Shown: positions 1 to 5,957 of the stretch, piece after piece
Position numbering within the stretch: the first letter of the stretch is position 1
Layout of the letters: every line of letters starts with the position of its first letter
Source of the DNA: Microcaldota archaeon
GTDB lineage: Archaea; Micrarchaeota; Micrarchaeia; Micrarchaeales; Micrarchaeaceae
NCBI GenBank assembly: GCA_021834865.1
Contig: JAKBRD010000011.1
Span: forward strand, 1-24,179
Reading direction: 5' to 3'
Length of the DNA stretch: 24,179 nucleotides
Made by a program: the position numbers and the translations under genes
Notes under the pieces: generated by a model
What the model was told of the DNA's origin: nothing
The model's database searches: none
What the model saw: the letters and a program-made list of their open reading frames with translations, nothing else

Positions 1-51
1 CACTGGCTCATCTACATCTATGCTCCCATGAACTACGTCCTTGAATATCAT
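1..51 (-). CDS. HD-superfamily phosphohydrolase, N-terminal fragment (runs off left edge)
   Basis: Only the first 17 codons are in the window. They begin MIFKDVVHGSIDVDEPV. The pattern K-D-x-V/I-H-G-x-I near the N-terminus is typical of the HD-domain dGTPase-like phosphohydrolases, whose members usually open with a segment such as 'I.DPVHG.I'. The ATG at 49-51 is preceded by GGTGG five bases upstream and by a TATA-like stretch (TTTTTATATA, about 75-84 on the minus strand), so the start looks genuine. The HD motif itself lies outside the window, so the assignment rests on the N-terminal signature alone. Confidence 0.55.
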   Translation of the reverse strand, partial: MIFKDVVHGSIDVDEPV

Positions 52-175
52 ATTTCCACCCGGTAACTGCAATACCTATATAAAAATAAAATATTAAATC
101 TTCTTTTTGATATCGCGAATTATATTTTATGGCATTGCAAAGAAATATCAAATAAAAGAAGAGCAAAAAGTTCAA

Positions 176-220
176 AAAAGAGCTGAATTTGGATTAACGC
201 AGATAGTTTTAGAATTTCTA
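176..220 (+). repeat. 45-bp direct repeat, copy 1
   Basis: This 45-bp stretch is identical to 1617-1661 and matches 3846-3890 at 36 of 45 positions. It contains the core GCTGAATTTGGATTAA and ends with the palindrome TAGAA-T-TTCTA (210-220). It lies 60 bp upstream of the likely vapB start. It could be a recombination site bounding gene cassettes, a shared regulatory site, or a relic of a duplicated gene end. Confidence 0.9.
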
Positions 221-248
221 TGAAAAATGTCAGACCATAATTCTTTTA

Positions 249-260
249 TATGTATACATA
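249..260. promoter_or_regulatory. vapBC promoter region with 12-bp perfect palindrome
   Basis: TATGTATACATA is a perfect 12-bp palindrome, 20 bp before the chosen vapB start. TATACAT recurs at 264-270. The whole stretch 243-270 is TATA-like (CTTTTATATG, CATTATACAT) and is the obvious place for the core promoter. Ribbon-helix-helix VapB antitoxins generally repress their own operon by binding palindromes over the promoter, so this is a candidate operator. The palindrome is seen; the binding is inferred. Confidence 0.45.
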
Positions 261-280
261 CATTATACATATGTGTTGCG

Positions 281-505
281 ATGGCCAGACAGATATCTGT
301 TTCAAATGAAGTTTATATAGAATTGTCTAGGAGAAAGGGCAAGCGCAGCTTTTCTGAAGTCATAAAGAGTGTGATAGAAGCAAGCAGCGATAAGTTGAAT
401 AGGGATAAAGCCAAGAGCGCAGGAGATGAACTATTAAAGCTCATGAAGAAAGGCTATCCTCTCGGCAAGATAACCAAAAGCAGATATGAATGGCATGGAC
501 GTTGA
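281..505 (+). CDS. vapB: VapB-type antitoxin (DUF217/PF02697-like)
   Basis: Predicted antitoxin of a type II toxin-antitoxin pair. It would neutralise the PIN ribonuclease encoded next and repress the operon. From the ATG at 281 the 74-aa product starts MARQISVSNEVYIELSRRKG and continues with RSFSEVIKSVIE. That is the layout of archaeal VapB antitoxins: a short strand (ISVSNEVY), a basic turn, then the S-F-S-E-V-I helix. The C-terminal half is charged and probably wraps the toxin. An upstream in-frame ATG at 227 would add 18 residues (MSDHNSFICIHTLYICVA) unlike the family and would put the TATA-like stretch inside the gene, so 281 is preferred. It overlaps the toxin gene by 11-20 bp, which indicates translational coupling. 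Confidence 0.8.
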   Translation: MARQISVSNEVYIELSRRKGKRSFSEVIKSVIEASSDKLNRDKAKSAGDELLKLMKKGYPLGKITKSRYEWHGR

Positions 506-938
506 CTTATTCTTTGACACTTCTGTAATTGTCTATGCATTTGACAGCAGCGAAGTTGAAAAGCACAGCATCGCATCGAAGATGATTGAAAAAGCCATGA
601 ATGAAGGAAACGGAGTTATATCAAGCCAGGTACTTTTGGAGCTTTACAATGTTTTAACCAGATTCGTAACAAATCCTTTGCCGCGCGAAGATGCCGAGCG
701 CATAATAAAAGATTTTGTCGGCGCTTCATCATGGCGCAAGCTTGATTATGGCGTTTCCACTGCCGTGAGTGCTGTCGAAACCTCTGTGCGGCTCAAGACA
801 AGCATTTGGGATACCCTGATAACGGAGACGATGAAAGAAAACAATGTTTATACCATAGTCACTGAGAATGAAAAGGATTTCAAGAAGATTAAGGGGATCA
901 AAGTCATTAATCCATTTAAAAAGCAGGCAATCAAGTAG
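486..938 (+). CDS. vapC: VapC-type PIN-domain ribonuclease toxin
   Basis: PIN-domain RNase of 150 aa, about the usual VapC length. The acidic metal-binding residues can be placed: D11 in LFFDTSVIVYAFD, E52 in SQVLLELYNVL, D109 in SIWDTLI, and a C-terminal acidic position around E127-D131 (TENEKDF). VapC toxins cleave tRNA or rRNA and are held inactive by the cognate VapB. The start may be ATG 486 or ATG 495 (three codons later, 11-bp overlap with vapB); the sequence does not decide. The gene ends 17 bp from the convergent NUDIX gene. All catalytic positions look intact, so the toxin is probably functional. Its target cannot be read from the sequence. Confidence 0.88.
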   Translation: MNGMDVDLFFDTSVIVYAFDSSEVEKHSIASKMIEKAMNEGNGVISSQVLLELYNVLTRFVTNPLPREDAERIIKDFVGASSWRKLDYGVSTAVSAVETSVRLKTSIWDTLITETMKENNVYTIVTENEKDFKKIKGIKVINPFKKQAIK

Positions 939-954
939 TTTTATGCTTAAGCGT

Positions 955-1461
955 CTATTTAGAATTAAGTATATTTTCAAGCCCGATCTCCAACCCTGGA
1001 ACTGTATTATAATCAGGTAATGATTTGGGATCTATCCATTTATATTCTGTATTTTCAAAGTTGAGCTTTATTTTAGTAGGCTTCTTAGATAAAACAACTA
1101 GTATAGGTGCTATAACCCACTTTACTCCTTCCTTTTCATCCGAAAACGAGAACTCCTTGCCTTTAGAAGCTTTCTCAATTGAGCTCGAGCCAATCCAAAG
1201 CTCTTCATTTACCTCCTCAAGTGCTTTCTCAACGGGGTCCCTTGCTTCATCCAGGTAACCCGATACTGTGTCCCACATCAATTTGTAATGCCCTACCTTA
1301 TCGCTCCTTTTAAGTATAAGCAGCTTTCCCTCATTGAATATATATGCAGTAACTACTGCTGCAATTTTAGAATGCGAATAATTAATTCTTCCGTCTGCAA
1401 ATTTCGGAAGCTTTTCGTATAGCTTCTTAACCAAGCGCTCCACAGAAATATTTTTTTCCAT
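955..1461 (-). CDS. NUDIX hydrolase with degenerate Nudix box
   Basis: A 168-aa NUDIX-fold protein. The segment KIAAVVTAYIFNEGKLLILKRSD is the usual first strand pair, followed by YKLMWDTVSGYLDE and the Nudix helix GYLDEARDPVEKALEEVNEE. In the consensus GX5EX7REUXEEXGU, the glutamates of the REUXEE core are kept (EEVNEE). The first E is R, the R is E, and the glycine after the core is W (LWI). Metal binding is therefore possible but catalysis may be altered. The family cleaves nucleoside diphosphate derivatives; the substrate is unknown here. A longer frame opens at TTG 1500, but ATG 1461 gives the N-terminus usual for archaeal members (YEKLPKFADGRINY). A TATA-like TTAAAAATAC lies near 1521-1530. 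It converges with vapC inside the same repeat-bounded segment. Confidence 0.85.
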   Translation of the reverse strand: MEKNISVERLVKKLYEKLPKFADGRINYSHSKIAAVVTAYIFNEGKLLILKRSDKVGHYKLMWDTVSGYLDEARDPVEKALEEVNEELWIGSSSIEKASKGKEFSFSDEKEGVKWVIAPILVVLSKKPTKIKLNFENTEYKWIDPKSLPDYNTVPGLEIGLENILNSK

Positions 1462-1616
1462 AAAAACAATTCCATATAAACCATGTGCTTTACAGCCCAA
1501 CTAATGCACACTAATCAACTGTATTTTTAAAGCTTAAATTAATTAATATTTCAGAGTGCTTGGCACCATAAGGATTTCACCTTGTGGAATTAAAGAGGTT
1601 TATGTTGCGAATAGGG

Positions 1617-1661
1617 AAAAGAGCTGAATTTGGATTAACGCAGATAGTTTTAGAATTTCTA
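1617..1661 (+). repeat. 45-bp direct repeat, copy 2
   Basis: Identical over 45 bp to 176-220. It lies between the NUDIX promoter and the promoter of the 680-aa gene and ends in the same TAGAA-T-TTCTA palindrome (1651-1661). Identity this complete, in a non-coding region whose surroundings are unrelated, points to recent duplication, recombination or strong functional constraint. Confidence 0.9.
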
Positions 1662-1692
1662 ACATCTATATCTACTTAATGACTTTTAGAAA

Positions 1693-1733
1693 TGTATAAA
1701 TATCTGGTAAAATTATGGAGTACACTATTGGTG
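1693..1733 (+). promoter_or_regulatory. Core promoter and RBS of the 680-aa gene
   Basis: TGTATAAATATC (1693-1704) is a good archaeal TATA box. Transcription would start near 1725. GGTG at 1730-1733 stands seven bases before the ATG at 1741, which fixes that start. Confidence 0.55.
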
Positions 1734-1740
1734 CCATAGT

Positions 1741-3783
1741 ATGACTATTACGAAAACGAAACCTGAAGAGTATAAAGGATATGGCAGATACGCTACTGAG
1801 TTGCTTGAACGTTTGAGTGATAATTCGTACAAGTATAATAGTTACCATGATCCTAAAGAAAAAATTAAAACGGCAAACTATGTTGTTGCAGCACTAGGCA
1901 AGACCGAATCTGAGATTATGTTTAAGACGCTGCTGGAATTCGGAGACATTGAATCAAAAACGCTATTTGGGATTTTTTCTGCGTTGACATATGCTGCGGA
2001 TCACAATTCGTCTGGCTACGATAAGCAAAGTCTCCTCAAGATATATGAAACAAAAGAATGCCTAAAAAGAGTGTTTACAGCGATAACTGATGACCAAGAA
2101 TGGCCAGCTTTCGCCGCTTTTGAACTTGTCAAGATAGCATATAAGCATCCTGAACGGTTTGCCGAAACAGCAGAATGGCTAGATAAGCATTCTGTGGAGA
2201 TTGCGTCAGTAATCAACAAAATAGCTGAGGAGAGCCTAAAGCAAGAAAATGTGTATTCTAAAAATGGATTCCTTCGAGATGCACTTTATTATATACTCTT
2301 CAGCACTGCCTCTTCGGATGAGCGCGATAAAGCCGTTACTTACTATGTAAAGTTGCTGGAAGATATGGCACAAAGGGATATGTACAAAAGCATAATTGAA
2401 CTGAAGCCAATAGAAGATCCCGAATTCGTCCGTGCGGCTTACGCAAATATCCCCAAAGGTAGTGCTACGCCTGAGCGCTATTTGGATGCAATGTTTCTGC
2501 ACGAGAAGGCAGCTTTAATAGCATCAGAGATGAAAATCAACTGGCAGGAAGCCATGGCGAGCAAGAGTTCCATGGACTCGGCTTTGGATGCGTATTACAA
2601 CAAAATGCTTAAAGGGGATTACCCATTCCAATCGGAGCAGGAACTGGAGCGACGCTTGCGGACACATAGTGTACTCACACTTAAAGAGAAGAGGATAGCA
2701 TATGAGAACCATTACTTAGGGTCTGACGAACTCGTAAAGTTCTGCGAAATGCGCGTTACCGGCACACAGGTTGCAAAAGACTGGCCTGAATTGAAAACCG
2801 TAAATGCGACGCGGATACTCGGAGTCAGAAAACTGGATTCTGTAGATATGAAAGCTCCAGAATTCAGTTCTCGCTCTGACGCCTTGGCAGGCTTGGTTAT
2901 CGTTTTGAACGGGTCACGCGACAAGGAGTTGTATGATAAGGAACGTAAGCGTTTCAGCGATTTTGGCAATGTAATCAACAGAGCTGCTGGTGCATGGGCC
3001 AGGCAACGCAAGGCAAAGGAGAAGGAGATGGTATCGCTTTATAAAGAGCTACTAATAAAATATAATGGGTCGGATGCACGAATGCTTAAGTTTCTTCGTG
3101 GTGTTGAGCATTCTACCGAAAACGAAAAGGAGAGAGAGGCACTTAGCGATATTCTTAACTACATAGAGAGCATTGGATCCGACAATGTTGTCATGCTAAA
3201 GGGTTCGATTATAGCTTACACTGTAAAGAATAAGGACAACGTGATAATGATACGTAGTGATAAGACTGCTGCGTGCGTTTTCGGAGAGGGAATCAGGGCA
3301 GTCATGGGTCTGAATTACGCAATAGATCCTAACATAGTGCTGATTAATTTCTTGGTCGTAAACAAAAAGTACGGCAAACTTAACTTACATGACAGTGAAC
3401 CGGACGGGGTGGCTATAGGCATTCTCGCCACCAGAGGGATGGGTCCGTTCAAACAACGCGTCCTGCTCGTTGACTCAGTAGAAGGTGGTTACACATTCAG
3501 GAACACAATTAATAATGGAAGCAAAGAATGGATTACCGAAGTGCTGCGAAATTATGCAAAGTCTCTTGGGGCGCAGTTACTGGCCATCAATGCGAAACCA
3601 GGCAATACTACACCAAAAGCATTCTTGAACTCCCTCGGCCTTGAAACAACGAGTATTCGCATGTCGGTGCACTTTACGGAACAACAGCATCTAGAGTCTT
3701 TCATCGGTAAAACATACATAGATCCAGATTACAACGGGCACGCGAAACGATTAAAAGCTCAAGTAAAGCTCCTAAGAGTATAA
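1741..3783 (+). CDS. Unknown 680-aa protein: helical N-terminal part and possible GNAT-like C-terminal domain
   Basis: I do not recognise this family. No signal peptide or membrane segment is visible, so it should be cytoplasmic. Residues 1 to about 470 look almost wholly helical and charged, with short amphipathic helix pairs suggestive of an ARM/HEAT-like solenoid (for example 50-165). Residues about 480-655 look alpha/beta. A run of strands includes TAACVFGEG (509-517), a G-x-A-I-G strand (556-560) and LLVDSVEGG (575-583). Then come a helix (WITEVLRNYAKSLGA, 597-611), strand QLLAIN and helix PKAFLNSLGLE (625-635). That order, with a LLVDS strand, a helix, a GA..L.IN strand and an N..P.AFL..LG helix, recalls the second half of GNAT acyltransferases, but the CoA-binding R/Q-x-x-G-x-G/A loop is not evident. 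It has its own promoter and stands alone between repeats 2 and 3. Confidence 0.85.
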   Translation: MTITKTKPEEYKGYGRYATELLERLSDNSYKYNSYHDPKEKIKTANYVVAALGKTESEIMFKTLLEFGDIESKTLFGIFSALTYAADHNSSGYDKQSLLKIYETKECLKRVFTAITDDQEWPAFAAFELVKIAYKHPERFAETAEWLDKHSVEIASVINKIAEESLKQENVYSKNGFLRDALYYILFSTASSDERDKAVTYYVKLLEDMAQRDMYKSIIELKPIEDPEFVRAAYANIPKGSATPERYLDAMFLHEKAALIASEMKINWQEAMASKSSMDSALDAYYNKMLKGDYPFQSEQELERRLRTHSVLTLKEKRIAYENHYLGSDELVKFCEMRVTGTQVAKDWPELKTVNATRILGVRKLDSVDMKAPEFSSRSDALAGLVIVLNGSRDKELYDKERKRFSDFGNVINRAAGAWARQRKAKEKEMVSLYKELLIKYNGSDARMLKFLRGVEHSTENEKEREALSDILNYIESIGSDNVVMLKGSIIAYTVKNKDNVIMIRSDKTAACVFGEGIRAVMGLNYAIDPNIVLINFLVVNKKYGKLNLHDSEPDGVAIGILATRGMGPFKQRVLLVDSVEGGYTFRNTINNGSKEWITEVLRNYAKSLGAQLLAINAKPGNTTPKAFLNSLGLETTSIRMSVHFTEQQHLESFIGKTYIDPDYNGHAKRLKAQVKLLRV

Positions 3784-3845
3784 GCGAAAAAATTATTGGG
3801 ATAATATGTAGGTTACATGACATATGAAAAAGTCAAAGAGATTGT

Positions 3846-3890
3846 AAAAGGGCTGAATTTGGATTAATGAATGTAGCTTTAGAATTTTAT
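3846..3890 (+). repeat. 45-bp direct repeat, diverged copy 3
   Basis: Matches copies 1 and 2 at 36 of 45 positions, with the block CTGAATTTGGATTAA kept exactly and the terminal palindrome decayed to TAGAATTTTAT. It follows the 680-aa gene, so that gene is bracketed by copies 2 and 3. In this copy a short frame from ATG 3817 reads MTYEKVKEIVKGLNLD and stops inside the repeat. Confidence 0.75.
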
Positions 3891-3966
3891 GGTATGGGTT
3901 GGAAGGGAAAATCCATATACATAAGTAATATTAAATCACTGTTTTTTATATATTACAGATGATTCA

Positions 3967-4317
3967 ATGGTAACTCTGAACTTCAAGAGCTCTGGGATAG
4001 AGATAGATCTGGAAGGTTTGGAGAAAATCGCAGCCATGAAGGGAAAACTCTTTATTCCTTATGACCACATAACTAATGTAGAGGAGAACGCTGATAGCGT
4101 CAAGAGGTATCTCAAGGCGGGAGGCACTGCACTTGGATATTCACATGATCTTTTCGGAAGGTTCACCACAAACGATGGACTTGGATTCTTCGTAGTAAGA
4201 GACATGAAGAAGGCGTTCGCGATACACCTCACTGATGAAGCGTACAAGGTCATAGTGCTGCAGCTTCATGACAACGCCAACGCAGTCGCAGAATTGAGGA
4301 AGAGAATAAAAAAATAA
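3967..4317 (+). CDS. Small PH-domain-like protein
   Basis: A 116-aa soluble protein. The order of strands (VTLNFKSSGIEIDL, KLFIPYDHITNVE, GFFVVRDMKKAFAIHL, YKVIVLQL), followed by a C-terminal helix (NANAVAELRKRIKK), matches the bacterial/archaeal PH-like fold found in small stand-alone proteins. The glycine-rich stretch GGTALGYSHDLFGRFTTNDG sits where this group has a G-x-F/R-F loop. The function of these proteins is not established. The TATA-like TTTTTTATATATT (3942-3954) is close enough to the ATG for a leaderless or nearly leaderless mRNA. A hairpin directly over the stop codon probably ends the transcript. Confidence 0.7.
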   Translation: MVTLNFKSSGIEIDLEGLEKIAAMKGKLFIPYDHITNVEENADSVKRYLKAGGTALGYSHDLFGRFTTNDGLGFFVVRDMKKAFAIHLTDEAYKVIVLQLHDNANAVAELRKRIKK

Positions 4318-4338
4318 TAGCTTCGTTCAAAAGCTATT
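4316..4338 (+). terminator. Hairpin over the stop codon of the PH-like gene
   Basis: AATAGCTT (4316-4323) and AAGCTATT (4331-4338) form a perfect 8-bp stem with a 7-base loop. It begins within the stop codon and a T-rich stretch (CTTTTATACTTTTA) follows about 12 bases later. The position suggests a transcription terminator or a 3' end stabiliser. Confidence 0.5.
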
Positions 4339-4391
4339 GATATGGGAGTCTTTTATACTTTTATTGTAAAGGCAAACTGTCGATTGTAAGA

Positions 4392-4427
4392 AGCTTAGGC
4401 ACTTTGCAGCTCGCCTTCTGTTAAGCT
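4392..4427 (+). ncRNA. Possible small structured RNA
   Basis: A GC-richer island stands out in AT-rich sequence, about 30-40 bp after a TATA-like CTTTTATACTTT (4350-4361). AGCTTAGGC (4392-4400) can pair with GCC (4413-4415) and TAAGCT (4422-4427), leaving a 6-base bulge. No known RNA family is recognised. On the minus strand it may instead be decayed coding sequence continuing the Cas1-like fragment. Confidence 0.2.
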
Positions 4428-4460
4428 CCAGCAGAGGATTTAGCTTGGATACAAAAGTTC

Positions 4461-4607
4461 TTAATTTAGGTCCCTTTTTATTATTAGCCTGCCGGATTGT
4501 CTACCTATAAAATAACCAAAACTAGATATAATGAGCGTACGTTGGTCTATTAAATTAAATAGGTTTGCTAAATTACGCTTATCTTTTTGTATTATTTGCT
4601 TATTCAT
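4461..4607 (-). pseudogene. Cas1-like N-terminal fragment
   Basis: The frame from ATG 4607 gives 48 aa. Its last part, from the arginine codon at 4539-4541, reads RTLIISSFGYFIGRQSGR followed by LIIKRD and a stop. The pattern R-x-L-h-h-x-x-F/Y-G-x-x-h-G-x-x-x-G-x-h-h-h-K is the first beta-hairpin of many Cas1 integrases (the A. fulgidus type opens similarly). Nothing after the stop in any minus-strand frame is recognisable as the rest of Cas1: the catalytic helical domain with its E/H/D metal site is absent. No CRISPR array or other cas gene is in the window. It would be a truncated relic; chance resemblance over 24 residues is possible. Confidence 0.3.
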
Positions 4608-5237
4608 TATAAGCAGCTTGCTATTGCATAAAATGATAAGATTATACATACAAATTGATTTATAAGAATAGGTAAACATTAATATTTACGCAACTACGCA
4701 ACAAAATTTAATTTTAATAACATTTTAGAATTTCTATTATAGTATTAGAATATCTAATTTGCACCTTTTTTATGAAAAATAATGTCTTCGTAAGTCAGAA
4801 TTAGCTAAATCGCTATTTGATTTGTGTTGTTTTCCATAAAAATAAAAAATTATGCAAAATAGATCATAAAAATTAGAGTTCCATTTTTTTGCAATAAAAA
4901 TACGGTTTGAAAAAAGCTTGCATTTCAGATTTATGGAAAACAGGCCATCCTGGTTAAGCAATGGCTATTGCGCGCAAAACTTGTTTAAAAAATCGTGCTT
5001 TTCCTCGAGAGGTCTTTTTTAGCTCAAAAATATGAAATAAAAATAATGATTTTCGTTTTTATGGAAGCGCTTATTTTTGGCATAGAAATGCGCAAAAATG
5101 CAGGTTTTTGGCAAGGTTTCATGGAAAAAATGCCCTCTTATTTAACGCATAGCGCCATAAAAAAGACCTTTCCATGCAATTATATTGGCGAAGGCTGCAA
5201 GCGATTATGAGCGAAAATTGAGCGATTTAATTGATAG

Positions 5238-5277
5238 CCAATATAATATTAGTAATTCTAATAAACTCTTATATTGG
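5238..5277. repeat. Nested imperfect palindrome (cruciform)
   Basis: CCAATATAA (5238-5246) pairs with TTATATTGG (5269-5277). Inside it TATTAG (5247-5252) pairs with CTAATA (5258-5263) around a TAATT loop, leaving a 5-base bulge AACTC. ATA/TAT pairing can extend the outer stem past one unpaired G (5234-5236 with 5278-5280). A further direct copy of TTATATTGG is at 5180-5188. Confidence 0.6.
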
Positions 5278-5459
5278 TATAAGATAGCGCAAGAAGAATG
5301 TGAAAACCGTCTTTAATGAAACATATTAAATAGAACGAATTATTAAATATATTTTATGCCAAGTTTGCGCATTTTTTCTGCTCTTTCTCCAAAATACCAT
5401 TAATTGTTTCGGAAATTTCAAATAAGAAAGATATAAATATTTAAAATCCACGCTACTTA

Positions 5460-5510
5460 ACTGCGCTTCAGGACCTTAGCTTGAACCCAAGCAGGATAAA
5501 GATCCATACT
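5460..5510 (+). ncRNA. Possible small RNA behind a strong TATA box
   Basis: ATATAAATATTTAAAA (5431-5446) is a strong TATA element, but no reading frame starts within a useful distance. About 15-25 bases later a GC-richer segment can fold: CCT-TA-GCTTG (5474-5483), AACC loop, CAAGC-AGG (5488-5495). T-rich sequence follows. No known family is recognised. The promoter-like element and the hairpin are seen; transcription is inferred. Confidence 0.3.
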
Positions 5511-5585
5511 TATTTCATATATTTAATATTTTGCATTTTGCTAAATAAGAAGAATAAAAATCGTCAATCTATATTTTCCTAAACT

Positions 5586-5604
5586 ATATTAGATATTCTA
5601 ATAT
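5586..5604. repeat. Palindrome of the TTAGA..TCTAA family
   Basis: ATATTAGA (5586-5593) and TCTAATAT (5597-5604) are perfect 8-bp inverted arms around TAT. The site resembles 4744-4758 (ATTAGA-ATA-TCTAAT) and the 3' ends of the 45-bp repeats. Confidence 0.6.
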
Positions 5605-5652
5605 TGTTTTATAATTATTAACTATTAAAATTGCAAGCAATGAAACAATTGG

Positions 5653-5817
5653 CTAAGAGTGTAATTCGTCTTCTTCGTCTTTTTTGTCTTCTTCGAATAC
5701 TTTTATTGTAGGTTTCTGCTTTCTGATCTGGTTTATTGCTTCCTTTGAAACCGGGCTTTTGACCAACTCATCGCCACAATCCTTATCCTTCTGAGGCCTT
5801 TTTTTGAATATACCCAT
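5653..5817 (-). CDS. Small charged protein of unknown function
   Basis: From ATG 5817 the product is 54 aa: MGIFKKRPQKDKDCGDELVK, then a middle segment with SKEAINQIRKQ, and a very acidic end (EEDKKDEEDELHS). It is hydrophilic, with lysines and acids throughout and one cysteine, and has no membrane segment. GTGGTATC precedes the ATG, the same sequence as before the aroE start. A longer frame from TTG 5910 adds residues with no coding character. It lies about 140 bp after the DAHP synthase gene on the same strand and may share its transcript. I recognise no family. Confidence 0.45.
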   Translation of the reverse strand: MGIFKKRPQKDKDCGDELVKSPVSKEAINQIRKQKPTIKVFEEDKKDEEDELHS

Positions 5818-5957
5818 GATACCACTTATTGCACATAGGTACTTAACACTTAATAATTTTGCGGTTTGACTGCTAATTTCAGCTAAACTTTGGAGGTTCT
5901 GTGAAAGCAACTTGTTGTTTCTTGCGGATTGATTGTTAGATTATTGCCGATGTGCAA

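Larger units (their letters stand above)
4318..5652. other. AT-rich gene desert with palindromes
   Basis: I find no convincing intact protein gene in these roughly 1.3 kb. The stretch is markedly richer in A+T than its neighbours. It contains a Cas1-like fragment (minus strand, 4461-4607), palindromes at 4726-4736, 4744-4758, 5238-5277 and 5586-5604, three occurrences of the 9-mer TTATATTGG or its complement (5180, 5238, 5269), and two GC-richer islands behind TATA-like boxes (about 4380-4450 and 5460-5510). Open frames at 4770-4961 (minus) and 4995-5210 (plus) have lysine/phenylalanine-rich, low-information products and are probably chance. It may be an insertion or decay zone, or a replication or segregation locus. 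Confidence 0.6.

Noticed and set aside
729..980. Minus-strand frame of 83 codons over the vapC 3' part
   Set aside because: It lies opposite a clear PIN-domain gene and has no family-like sequence or promoter.
4770..4961. Minus-strand frame of 63 codons in the gene desert
   Set aside because: Low-information product rich in K, F, I, S and N, as expected of random AT-rich DNA; no RBS.
5010..5169. Inverted repeat AGGTCTTTTTT / AAAAAAGACCT as possible transposon ends
   Set aside because: Only 11 bp, mostly homopolymer, with no transposase and no target duplication.
4995..5210. Plus-strand frame of 71 codons in the gene desert
   Set aside because: No RBS or TATA box and no recognisable motif. 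It starts in AT-rich repeats and ends near the palindromes; kept only as part of the desert description.
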